64,000 bases of DNA from GCA-2731375 sp002731375 (GTDB lineage Bacteria > Pseudomonadota > Alphaproteobacteria > GCA-2731375), in the NCBI GenBank assembly GCA_030752605.1, contig JASMDX010000062.1, positions 93,651 through 157,650 of the forward strand, in the 5' to 3' direction. Made by a program: the position numbers and the translations under genes. This document shows, piece after piece, positions 18,556 to 26,233 of this stretch. Numbering within the stretch: the first letter of the stretch is position 1; every line of letters starts with the position of its first letter. Under the pieces are notes generated by a model that saw only the letters and a program-made list of their open reading frames with translations, was not told the origin of the DNA and did not search any database.

Positions 18556-18926
18556 GCCACGGATCCTTCTTGCTCGACCGAAGTATCGTGCACGTGCCCA
18601 GCATCAACGCCGTCGGCGGCACAACAATTTCGGGTCAGAAACTTCAAGACGTCATCCATACGCCGATAATTGGCCCGGCAAATCAGCTTTCGCCCTTGCC
18701 GTTCCTGCTGCACCAGATCAACCTGAACCAAGCGGGCCAGATGATGCGATAGGGTGGAGCCAGGTACCTTGAGGCGTGCCTGCACCGTACCAACGGTCAA
18801 ACCGCCCTGCCCCGCCGGCACCAATAATGTAAAAATCGCCAAGCGTGTTTCGTTGCCCAACGCCTCCATGGTATAGGCGGTCTGCTGCAGTTCGGCACTG
18901 TCGTATAGATTAATTATCTCGTTCAT
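18552..18926 (-). CDS. ArsR/SmtB-family repressor with vicinal cysteines
   Basis: Winged-helix regulator of 124 residues. The N-terminal half has MEALGNETRLAIF, the HTH has VPGSTLSHHLARL, and the beta-wing follows. Cys101-Cys102 (FLTRNCC) plus Cys83 near the C-terminus resemble the thiol clusters that bind As(III) or Sb(III) in some ArsR proteins. A 30-bp perfect-arm palindrome lies 35-64 bp upstream of the start. Likely action: represses itself and the coupled permease until a thiophilic ligand binds. Confidence 0.9.
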   Translation of the reverse strand: MNEIINLYDSAELQQTAYTMEALGNETRLAIFTLLVPAGQGGLTVGTVQARLKVPGSTLSHHLARLVQVDLVQQERQGRKLICRANYRRMDDVLKFLTRNCCAADGVDAGHVHDTSVEQEGSVA

Positions 18927-18960
18927 AGAGCTTACTTAGGGCACTCCAAAGGCAATTGCA

Positions 18961-18990
18961 ACTATATTTCTAGAATTATAGAAATATAGT
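18961..18990. promoter_or_regulatory. Palindromic ArsR-type operator
   Basis: ACTATATTTCTA and TAGAAATATAGT are 12-bp perfect inverted arms around a 6-bp spacer. Long AT-rich dyads upstream of the regulator are typical ArsR/SmtB sites. It lies in the short gap between arsR and the end of yqgE. A T-run follows on the plus strand, but the AT-rich stem makes a terminator unlikely. Confidence 0.7.
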
Positions 18991-19003
18991 TTTTTATGCC
19001 CAG

Positions 19004-19606
19004 TCACGCATGCCCGGCATCCGCTGACAGGAAGGACGGATCGATGCCTACCTTGCGCACCGCGCGGTCCCATTTTTCGCCCAGGGCGCCATCAAACAGC
19101 AGGGAGACATCGGCCGTTACATTAAGCCAGCCGTTGGCCTGGATCTCGTCATCCAATTGACCGGCGGACCAACCGGCATAACCAAGTGTCAGCAGGCTAT
19201 GGGCCGGCCCCTCGCCTTCGGCGATGGAGCGCAGAATGTCCACGGTGGCGGTCAGGCCAACCTCGTCACTGACTTCCAGGGTCGAATCCTGGCGGTAATC
19301 CAAAGAATGCAGGACAAATCCGCGGCCAGTTTCCACCGGGCCACCAACCAGGACCGGAATAGGGTCCTTGACGCCTTCGGTCTCGATCTCCAACTGGTTC
19401 AACAATTCGGGGAAATCGATCTCGTCCGCCTGCTTGTTAACCACCAATCCCATGGCACCATCGGCGGAATGGGCACACATATAAATCACAGTCCGTTCGA
19501 ACCGCGGATCACTCATGGTGGGCATGGCAATCAACAGTTGGCCGGTCATGTAACCGTCTTCTGCCGCGCCTTCATTATTTTTTTCCATAGATCCCATATC
19601 ATCCAC
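19004..19606 (-). CDS. YqgE/AlgH family protein (UPF0301)
   Basis: A conserved bacterial protein of 200 residues with no settled biochemical role. Family marks are GQLLIAMPTMSDPRFERTVIY, then GLVVNK, PVLVGGPVETGRGFVLH and the C-terminal GYAGWSAGQLDDE. The first 19 residues before the core are acidic and poorly conserved, so a later start (Met20) is possible. It is transcribed away from the DsbD-domain gene, with about 100 bp between. Confidence 0.92.
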   Translation of the reverse strand: MDDMGSMEKNNEGAAEDGYMTGQLLIAMPTMSDPRFERTVIYMCAHSADGAMGLVVNKQADEIDFPELLNQLEIETEGVKDPIPVLVGGPVETGRGFVLHSLDYRQDSTLEVSDEVGLTATVDILRSIAEGEGPAHSLLTLGYAGWSAGQLDDEIQANGWLNVTADVSLLFDGALGEKWDRAVRKVGIDPSFLSADAGHA

Positions 19607-19704
19607 TTGAGCTTACCGTCGAGGGAAGTCAATTGTTCACGCCAAAGTTAGGCTATTGTCAGCCCATATAAGTTAATTATCCCCTATATTACACACTGTG
19701 AAGC

Positions 19705-20616
19705 ATGGAATATTTCCGCGCTCCAGGCAAAGCAAAGATACGGAATTTGAGCTTAAAACCTCGTAAATTGGCATTTTTCTGGCTAGCTGGCCCAATCTTG
19801 GCCGCCATGCTGTTCTACGCGCCGGTCCGGGCGGAAACATCTTCGGGCGGTTGGCAAAAGGGCGCGGATACCGCCGCGCGGCTAATCGCCGGACAGAGCA
19901 GCATGGATGCACAGGGGCGGATCTGGCTGGGGGTTCAGATCAAGCTTACGCCCGGTTGGAAGACATATTGGCGCAATCCGGGCGAATCGGGAGCACCGCC
20001 CCGCCTTGACTGGTCCGCTTCCCAGAACTTGGCCACGGCGGACGTGCATTGGCCGGCACCGCGGCGCTTCAGCGCCTTTGGCTTCGACAGTTTCGGCTAT
20101 CATGACGAGGTTGTGCTGCCAGTCCTGCTGCGCGCGACGGTGCCGGGCAAGGCAACTCTGGCCAGATTGAAGCTGGACTATATGATCTGCGCCACGGTTT
20201 GCGTCCCCATGCAGGCGGACCTGTCGCTGAAGCTTGCCCCCGATGGCAAAGCGGCCGAAAACAACACCTTCGCTCCCCTGATCCGGCATTTTCGGGATTT
20301 GATCCCACAAAAGGCAGGCCAGGGCAGCCTTTCAATCGATAGCGCCACGGTGAGCGGCCCCGCCGGCGAGCAGATTCTGCATATCAAGGGCAGGTCCGAG
20401 CGCCCCTTCCAGGCCCCCGATTTGATGGTTGAAGGGCCTGAACCATTCGGATTCGGCCGGCCAAACGCCACCTTTGGGCCAGGGCGCCACGATGTTGCCC
20501 TGGCACTTCCGGTCTTCGCCGGCATGTCCAAGGCGGTACTAACCACCCAGGTCCTGACCCTGACCCTGGTGGATGGCGGCCGCGCGGTAGAGCGCCGTCT
20601 CGAGATAAGCAAATAA
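19705..20616 (+). CDS. Secreted DsbD alpha-domain protein
   Basis: 303 residues with an N-terminal signal peptide (hydrophobic stretch about 23-41, cleavage near VRA-ET). The rest matches the periplasmic N-terminal domain of the thiol reductase DsbD: GWKTYWRNPGESGAPP, FDSFGYHDEVVLPV and the redox pair in DYMICATVCVPMQADLSL (C-x3-C). The membrane and thioredoxin domains of full DsbD are absent, so it must get electrons from another protein. The next gene is a peroxiredoxin-type gene, now broken, which hints at a former redox pair. Confidence 0.85.
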   Translation: MEYFRAPGKAKIRNLSLKPRKLAFFWLAGPILAAMLFYAPVRAETSSGGWQKGADTAARLIAGQSSMDAQGRIWLGVQIKLTPGWKTYWRNPGESGAPPRLDWSASQNLATADVHWPAPRRFSAFGFDSFGYHDEVVLPVLLRATVPGKATLARLKLDYMICATVCVPMQADLSLKLAPDGKAAENNTFAPLIRHFRDLIPQKAGQGSLSIDSATVSGPAGEQILHIKGRSERPFQAPDLMVEGPEPFGFGRPNATFGPGRHDVALALPVFAGMSKAVLTTQVLTLTLVDGGRAVERRLEISK

Positions 20617-20728
20617 GAATTACAGCCAGCGCTTTGCATCCAACCCCGGCAACATTAGATGTCGTGGCTAATTCACAAGGTCATGGGGATGCCCGAAAGC
20701 AATCATCCAGTGATGGGGAGGGTTTACA

Positions 20729-21116
20729 ATGACGATTTCGGTTGGCGACAAAATGCCCTCGGGTACCTTGATGCCCTTGGGCGAGAGTGGACCGGAAGCG
20801 GTTTCCACGGACGAGTTGTTTGGCGGCAAGAAAATCGTACCGTTCGGCCTGCATGGCGGTCAACGACGCATTTGTGATGGGCACCTGGGGCAAGGACCAG
20901 CAGGTGGGCTACAAGGTCACCATGCTGGCCGATGGCGGCGCAGATTACACAAAAGCCCTGGGCTTGGAGCTGGATTTAACCGCACGCGGCATGGGTCTGC
21001 GCTGCACGCGCTTCGCTATTGTCGTGGACGATGGCACATTCAGCACCGTACAGGTGGAAGATAATCCCGGCGGCATCGAGAAAACAGGCGCCCAGGCAAT
21101 CCTGGAACTGCTATAG
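20729..21116 (+). pseudogene. Peroxiredoxin (Prx5/AhpE-like), active site deleted
   Basis: Begins after a GGGGAGGG site with MTISVGDKMPSGTL and runs to GGKKIVPF. The next family segment, which holds the peroxidatic cysteine motif (PGAFTPTCS-like) and the following helix, roughly 38 residues, is missing. The frame then changes: homology resumes at about 20847 as SACMAVNDAFVMGTWGKD and continues to GIEKTGAQAILELL. An internal deletion that is not a multiple of three is the simplest cause. Without the cysteine no peroxidase activity is possible. Confidence 0.88.
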
Positions 21117-21125
21117 CTGCCTTAC

Positions 21126-21608
21126 CTACTTCGGTATACGGGCGCGCACGGCGGCACGCATGGCAGCAACGGCCGCCAATAACTCATCCACTTCCTTCAA
21201 AAGACCGGGCGCCTCCTGGGCATCGATTTCGCCGTCATCGGCCAGATACTCACCAGCCCGGTGAAAGACGTCGCCGGCTTCCTTGCCGATGGAAGTCAGA
21301 TGGTCCATCCAGCCTCCCGCCGCCTCTACCGATGGCAGATGCAACAACAGCGCATCATGTTCAGCGGCCAGATGCTCGGTCACCGGCATTTCCCTCGCCG
21401 CCTGTTCCAGGGCCAGGACCACATCGAGGGGCATGTGCCGCTCGTCGTAGCGTGGGTTGCCGTATTCGGACAGGGTGGATTTAGAGACCCGGCAGGCCGC
21501 CGCCGCCCTGGCCTCTCCACCAACCGCATGCAACAAGGCCCGCACCGCCGATTTCACATCACCGTAGCGTTCGGGATGGAACGAATGAATCCTGCTTGAA
21601 TTACTCAT
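21126..21608 (-). CDS. Hypothetical protein with N-terminal helix-turn-helix
   Basis: 160 residues. An N-terminal region (about 15-60) reads as an HTH: VKSAVRALLHAVGG, then ARAAAACRVSKSTLSEYGNP. The rest is predicted helical and acidic, with DDGEIDAQEAPGLLKEVDELLAA. The arrangement recalls phage CII-like regulators found on bacterial chromosomes, but I do not recognise a specific family. It is convergent with the peroxiredoxin remnant (10 nt apart). No phage genes surround it. Confidence 0.6.
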   Translation of the reverse strand: MSNSSRIHSFHPERYGDVKSAVRALLHAVGGEARAAAACRVSKSTLSEYGNPRYDERHMPLDVVLALEQAAREMPVTEHLAAEHDALLLHLPSVEAAGGWMDHLTSIGKEAGDVFHRAGEYLADDGEIDAQEAPGLLKEVDELLAAVAAMRAAVRARIPK

Positions 21609-21712
21609 CTCCGGATTTCACCCCGCCAATTCCGCCATCATTTCAGTTGTAGTGGACGGCATTTATGCAAAACTATGGAATAGTGCAAATTTCGCCAGCA
21701 AAGGATACTAGC

Positions 21713-22687
21713 ATGTATTTCAGCATCGACGGCTCAAGCATCTTTGTTTTTGTTCTGGTCCTGCTTGCCATAATCATGGTAATCGCGGGCGTCAAGGCAG
21801 TGCCTCAGGGTATGGAATACACGGTCGAACGCTTTGGCCGCTATACTCGCACTCTGGTGCCCGGCCTACATCTGATCGTACCCATCGTCGATCGTCTCGG
21901 CGCCAAGATGAATATGATGGAACAGGTTCTCGACGTCCCCACGCAGGAAGTCATCACCAAAGACAACGCCATGGTGGCTGTCGACGGCATCGTCTTCTTC
22001 CAGGTGCTGGACGCGGCCGCTGCCGCCTATGAGGTCAGCCAACTGGAACGCGCGGTCCTGAACCTGACCATGACCAATATCCGCACGGTCATGGGCAGCA
22101 TGGATCTCGATGAACTGCTGTCCAAGCGCGATGAAATCAATCACCGCCTGTTAACCGTGGTCGATGACGCCACCTCACCCTGGGGCATCAAGGTCACCCG
22201 GATAGAGATCAAGGATATCGCTCCGCCACGCGACCTGGTTGACGCCATGGCCCGGCAGATGAAGGCGGAGCGGGAAAAACGCGCCAGCATCCTGGAAGCT
22301 GAAGGCACCCGGGCGGCCGAAATCCTGCGCGCGGAAGGAGAGAAGCAAGCCGCCATTCTGGAGGCCGAGGGGCGGCGTGAATCAGCCTTCCGCGATGCCG
22401 AGGCAAGGGAGCGCGAGGCCCAGGCCGAGGCCAAGGCGACGGCAATGGTATCGGAGGCCATCGCCAAGGGCGATGTGCAGGCGATCAACTATTTCGTGGC
22501 GCAGAAATATGTGGATGCACTAGGTCAGATCGCCTCGTCCCGTAATCAGAAAATCCTGATGCTGCCGTTGGACGCAACATCGGTCATGGGTTCCGTCGCC
22601 GGCATTGCCGAGATCGCCCGCGAAAGCTTCAATGACCGCGGTGACGGCGCCCCCTCCGGCTCCCCCATCCCGCGTAGTGGAGGTTAG
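21713..22687 (+). CDS. qmcA: SPFH/stomatin-family membrane protein (QmcA-like)
   Basis: Inner-membrane scaffold protein of 324 residues. An N-terminal transmembrane helix (about 7-27) is followed by the SPFH domain (VPQGMEYTVERFGRYTRTL, VDGIVFFQV) and a long Ala/Glu-rich coiled coil with repeated AEGE/AEGR units. The ATG at 21713 follows an AAAGGA site and gives the usual N-terminus; an upstream in-frame ATG at 21665 adds 16 unlikely residues. The nfeD gene starts 4 nt after the stop, the typical qmcA-nfeD pair for membrane quality control. Confidence 0.92.
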   Translation: MYFSIDGSSIFVFVLVLLAIIMVIAGVKAVPQGMEYTVERFGRYTRTLVPGLHLIVPIVDRLGAKMNMMEQVLDVPTQEVITKDNAMVAVDGIVFFQVLDAAAAAYEVSQLERAVLNLTMTNIRTVMGSMDLDELLSKRDEINHRLLTVVDDATSPWGIKVTRIEIKDIAPPRDLVDAMARQMKAEREKRASILEAEGTRAAEILRAEGEKQAAILEAEGRRESAFRDAEAREREAQAEAKATAMVSEAIAKGDVQAINYFVAQKYVDALGQIASSRNQKILMLPLDATSVMGSVAGIAEIARESFNDRGDGAPSGSPIPRSGG

Positions 22688-22691
22688 TAGG

Positions 22692-23153
22692 GTGCAGGTC
22701 CTGCTTTATCTGGAAACCTTGGCCTATTGGGACTGGTTCATAGCTGCCCTGGTCCTGGTAATCCTGGAGATTTTCGCCCCCGGTGCCGTGTTCATGTGGC
22801 TGGGCATCGCCGCCGGCGTGGTCGGCACGGTGGTTTTTCTGATACCGGAGCTGAATTGGAAATGGCAATTCACCTTGTTTGCCGTCCTCTCCGTGGTCTC
22901 GATCGTGGCCTCCCGCCGTTATCTCAAACGCCGGCCCCTGGTCACCGACCATCCCGATCTAAACCGCCGCGGGGCGCAATATGTAGGCCGGGAGTTCATC
23001 CTGGATGAGGCCATCGTCAACGGACGGGGACGCATGCGGGTGGACGACGGCATCTGGACCGTGGAAGGGACGGATCTACCCGCTGGCAGCAAGGTTCGCG
23101 TGACCGAGGTATCGGGCGCCACCCTACGGGTGGCATCCAGTCTCGACACATAG
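22692..23153 (+). CDS. NfeD-family membrane protein
   Basis: 153 residues, partner of the SPFH protein. Three hydrophobic segments (about 8-70) precede a C-terminal OB-fold with RGAQYVGREFILDEAIVNGRG, DGIWTVEG and LPAGSKVRV. The GTG at 22692 follows GGAGG at suitable spacing and lies 4 nt after the qmcA stop; the longer open frame overlaps qmcA and lacks support. There is no protease domain, so this is the short NfeD form. Confidence 0.92.
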   Translation: MQVLLYLETLAYWDWFIAALVLVILEIFAPGAVFMWLGIAAGVVGTVVFLIPELNWKWQFTLFAVLSVVSIVASRRYLKRRPLVTDHPDLNRRGAQYVGREFILDEAIVNGRGRMRVDDGIWTVEGTDLPAGSKVRVTEVSGATLRVASSLDT

Positions 23154-23227
23154 CGCCGGGACTTGACCCGCCCTCGCCAAGGTGCTGTGTTCCGCCCCGA
23201 TTTATATGCCATGGGAGCAAGTAACGA

Positions 23228-23995
23228 ATGTCGGGCGTTTTAGTGGTCACCGGGGCGAGCCGTGGCATCGGTGCGGCCTGCGCAATACTGGGCGCGGGGC
23301 AGGGTTACAAAGTCTGCGTCAACTACAACGCCAGCCCCGGCCGGGCCAAAGCCGTGGTGGCGAAAATCAACGCGGCGGGCGGACAGGCCATCGCGGACGC
23401 CGGCAACATGGGCCGGGAAGCGGACATCATCCAGTTGTTCAAGGCGGTCGATCAGGAACTGGGCCCGGTTAGTACATTGATTAACAATGCGGGCAAGACA
23501 GGCGATCTTGGCCGCCTGGATGAAATGGCGGAAACGGATAGGGCCGATGTCTTTCGCCTTAACCTGATCGGACCTTTTGTTTGCTCCCGTGAAGCGGTCA
23601 AGCGCATGTCGATCAGGCATGGCGGCCAGGGCGGGGTCATCGTCAATGTCACCTCAGCCGCGGCACGGCTGGGCGGCGCAGGCCAATATCTGCATTACGC
23701 GGCATCGAAAGGCGGTTTGGAGACCTTCACCAAAGACCTAGGTTTGGAGGTTGCGATGGAAGGGATCCGCGTTGTTGGTCTGCAGCCCGGCGTTATCGAT
23801 ACGGAAATCCACGCCCGCATGGGTCTGCCGGACAGGGTCGCGCAACTGGCGCCAACCGTCCCCATGGGCCGGGCCGGCACATCGGAGGAAATGGCCAAGA
23901 CGGCCCTGTGGCTGATCAGCGATGCCGCCTCATACATCAATGCCACCACCATAGAAGCCTCGGGAGGGCGCCAGTGCTCTAGGTGTGTATTCTGA
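23228..23995 (+). CDS. Short-chain dehydrogenase/reductase
   Basis: NAD(P)-dependent SDR of 255 residues. TGASRGIG begins near residue 8, NNAG is present, and the catalytic set is Ser in VTSAAA and Tyr-x3-Lys in YAASKGG. Relatives usually end at VSGGR; here the frame runs on as EASGGRQCSRCVF, seven extra residues including two cysteines, just before the inverted-repeat element at 24000. The substrate cannot be told. About 75 bp separate it from nfeD. Confidence 0.88.
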   Translation: MSGVLVVTGASRGIGAACAILGAGQGYKVCVNYNASPGRAKAVVAKINAAGGQAIADAGNMGREADIIQLFKAVDQELGPVSTLINNAGKTGDLGRLDEMAETDRADVFRLNLIGPFVCSREAVKRMSIRHGGQGGVIVNVTSAAARLGGAGQYLHYAASKGGLETFTKDLGLEVAMEGIRVVGLQPGVIDTEIHARMGLPDRVAQLAPTVPMGRAGTSEEMAKTALWLISDAASYINATTIEASGGRQCSRCVF

Positions 23996-23999
23996 TCGC

Positions 24000-24089
24000 G
24001 TTTTTCAGGGCCTCCGGGTAGGAGGCGTTTCGCCGGCGATGCGGGACATCGTCAAGGGACGCCGACACCATCCGGAGGCCCTGAAAAAC
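24000..24089. repeat. 90-bp inverted-repeat element (structured or MITE-like)
   Basis: GTTTTTCAGGGCCTCCGG (24000-24017) and CCGGAGGCCCTGAAAAAC (24072-24089) are perfect 18-bp inverted arms around 54 bp. Inside, GGCGT pairs with ACGCC and CGATG with CATCG over a 5-nt loop, so the transcript would fold into a nested hairpin on either strand. No U-run follows and I see no clear target-site duplication. It is a small mobile repeat or a structured RNA/DNA element. Confidence 0.7.
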
Positions 24090-24187
24090 GACCGTTTCGG
24101 CGATCATGCAAGCCCCTCGAACGTTGTCGGGCGAGGCTAGTATGACCACCTTAAACACGACATATTTCTGACCTAGGACACTAAACC

Positions 24188-24961
24188 ATGGCGCTTAACG
24201 ACCAGGAACTTGCCGCTGCTATCGAAGCCATTGCTCTGCAGGCCGGCGCGGCCATAATGGAAATCTACGGTCGCGATTTTGCGGTCGAGACCAAGGCGGA
24301 CGATTCACCGGTAACCGAAGCCGATCAAGCGGCGGAGGCGATTATCGTCGCCGCCCTGCGGGTGCTGACCCCCGAAATTCCCGTGGTCGCCGAGGAAGCG
24401 GTCGCCGCGGGACACCAACCGGATGTCGGCGCGGGGCCGTTCTGGCTGGTTGATCCCCTTGATGGCACCCGGGAGTTCATTTCCCAAAATGGCGATTTCA
24501 CGGTCAATATCGCCCTAATCCGCGATGGTCTGCCGGTCCTGGGCACCGTGCATGTGCCGGCCAGGAGCGAGACCTATACAGCCGCGGGCAGCGGCCAGGT
24601 TACCCGCAAAAGGGGTTCGGACGCCGCGGAGGCAATCAGTGTTCGGGCACCGGGGGATGACGGCCTGGTCGCCATGGTCAGCCGTTCCCATGCGTCGCCT
24701 GAAACCGACGATTTTCTGGCGGATTTCGATATCAAGGAAAGGGTAGACGCGGGCAGCAGCCTAAAATTCTGCCGCTTGGCGGAAGGCGCCGCTGATTTAT
24801 ACCCCCGGCTGGGCCGCACCATGGAATGGGATACAGCCGCCGGGCACGCGGTTTTGGGCTGCGCCGGCGGCAGCGTCTCACGACTGGACGGCAGCCCTCT
24901 GCGCTATGGCAAGAATGGTTTTGAAAACCCGCATTTTGTTGCCCGGGGCGAGCCAAATTAA
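24188..24961 (+). CDS. cysQ: 3'(2'),5'-bisphosphate nucleotidase CysQ
   Basis: Mg-dependent phosphatase of the inositol monophosphatase superfamily, 257 residues, that hydrolyses PAP formed in sulfate assimilation. Metal-site motifs are DDSPVTEADQAAE, then VVAEE, WLVDPLDGTREFI and the C-terminal EWDTAAGHAVL. The FISQNGDFTVNIAL stretch after the second motif is typical of CysQ. A second paralogue lies at 43634. No operon partner is close. Confidence 0.88.
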   Translation: MALNDQELAAAIEAIALQAGAAIMEIYGRDFAVETKADDSPVTEADQAAEAIIVAALRVLTPEIPVVAEEAVAAGHQPDVGAGPFWLVDPLDGTREFISQNGDFTVNIALIRDGLPVLGTVHVPARSETYTAAGSGQVTRKRGSDAAEAISVRAPGDDGLVAMVSRSHASPETDDFLADFDIKERVDAGSSLKFCRLAEGAADLYPRLGRTMEWDTAAGHAVLGCAGGSVSRLDGSPLRYGKNGFENPHFVARGEPN

Positions 24962-25048
24962 GGTGATACGGCAATCGTTTACACTCCATTAGGAATATAG
25001 CAGATAGAATAGCCATAAGCCTAAGATAGCACTTGCTACGAGAGATTT

Positions 25049-26233
25049 TTGGGCGATGACGCCGTGCTTTCCAGCAGCGAACGGATTGCCTCAATTGATG
25101 AAGCCGTGCCGCACCTATGGGGGTGCGCGGTTAAGGTAGGCAGCAAAGAATATCTGCTACGTGAAATCTTGGAAAATATGCCGCAAGGTGTTTCCGCATA
25201 TGATGCGGATGGCTGCCTGTTCGCCTGGAACAGACGTATGCAGGAAATTATGATCTGCCCGATGACTTAATGCAGGTGGGTACGCCCTTGCGGTCCATTG
25301 TGACATTCCTGGCTAACCGCGGCGACTATAGCGAAGGAATTCCCGAAATTGGCCAAAAATCGTATCGCTGTTCTTACACAGGTGCACCGGGGACGCAGCG
25401 AAGTGCAGCTGCACGACAATATGCACTACGAAGTGACATCACAGTCGCTGCCGGGTGGCGCACGGCTCCATACATTTCATGACATCACGGAGCAAAAGCA
25501 AGCCGAGGCGGAGATGATAGCCCAGTGGGACGAGTTGGCCCGTTCGAATTTTTTGAAAGACAAATTGTTTTCCATCGTCACGCACGACTTGCGAAGTCCA
25601 TTCAATACGCTATTGGGCTTTACTCAGTTGATCGCCGACCACACCAAGAAGGCGACGCGGCAGGAACTGGGCGATTGTGCCCGGGAAATCAACCGCAGCG
25701 GCAGCCGGTTGTTGCAGCTGATGGATAATCTCTTGCGCTGGTCGCGCAGCCAAATGGGTGCCACGCAATTCACCGCCTCCGATCAGAGTTTGAGCACCAT
25801 GATCCAAGGCGTGATTAAGCTTCAACGTAAGGCAGCGGAAGAAAAAGGCATCGCGCTAAGAAGTGATCCCACGGAAGAGTTCGTGACGATCGACCGTGAT
25901 ATGTTTGAATCCCTGCTGCGCAACCTTGTCAGCAATGCCATCAAGTTCACGAAACCCGGCGGCAGCGTGAATGTCAGGGTTGAACCCATGGGCGCTGACC
26001 GGGTCGAAATATTCGTCACGGATAACGGCGTCGGCATTGAGAACGACCGCCTCGGCAGTTTGCTCGAATTTATTGTCCAACAATCAACAAACGGCACCTT
26101 GGGCGAACCGGGGACTGGCCTCAGCCTGCCAATCTGTAGCGAATTCGCCGCCGCGCACGGCAGCAAGATCCATGTGGAAAGCGATCCCGAGGTCGGTTCC
26201 ACATTTAGCTTTTCAGTACCTAAAGTACAATAA
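25049..26233 (+). pseudogene. PAS-type sensor histidine kinase with two compensating frameshifts
   Basis: The N-terminal part has LREILENMPQGVSAYDADG, a PAS-type sensor. Near 25245 the frame shifts: without the shift a TAA ends it at 25270, while the next frame carries LPDDLMQVGTPLRSIVTFL. Near 25345 it returns to the first frame (LAKNRIAVL) and runs to the end. The kinase part is intact: H-box FSIVTHDLRSP, N-box NLVSNAIKF, then DNGVGI and GTGLSLP. The start (TTG at 25049 or GTG at 25064) is uncertain. Two sequencing indels could also explain it. Confidence 0.75.

Noticed and set aside
18961..18996. Inverted repeat plus T-run as a terminator
   Set aside because: The stem is almost all A/T and lies upstream of arsR, so an operator explains it better.
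24000..24089. Inverted repeat as a Rho-independent terminator of the SDR gene
   Set aside because: The loop is 54 bp and no U-run follows the right arm on either strand.
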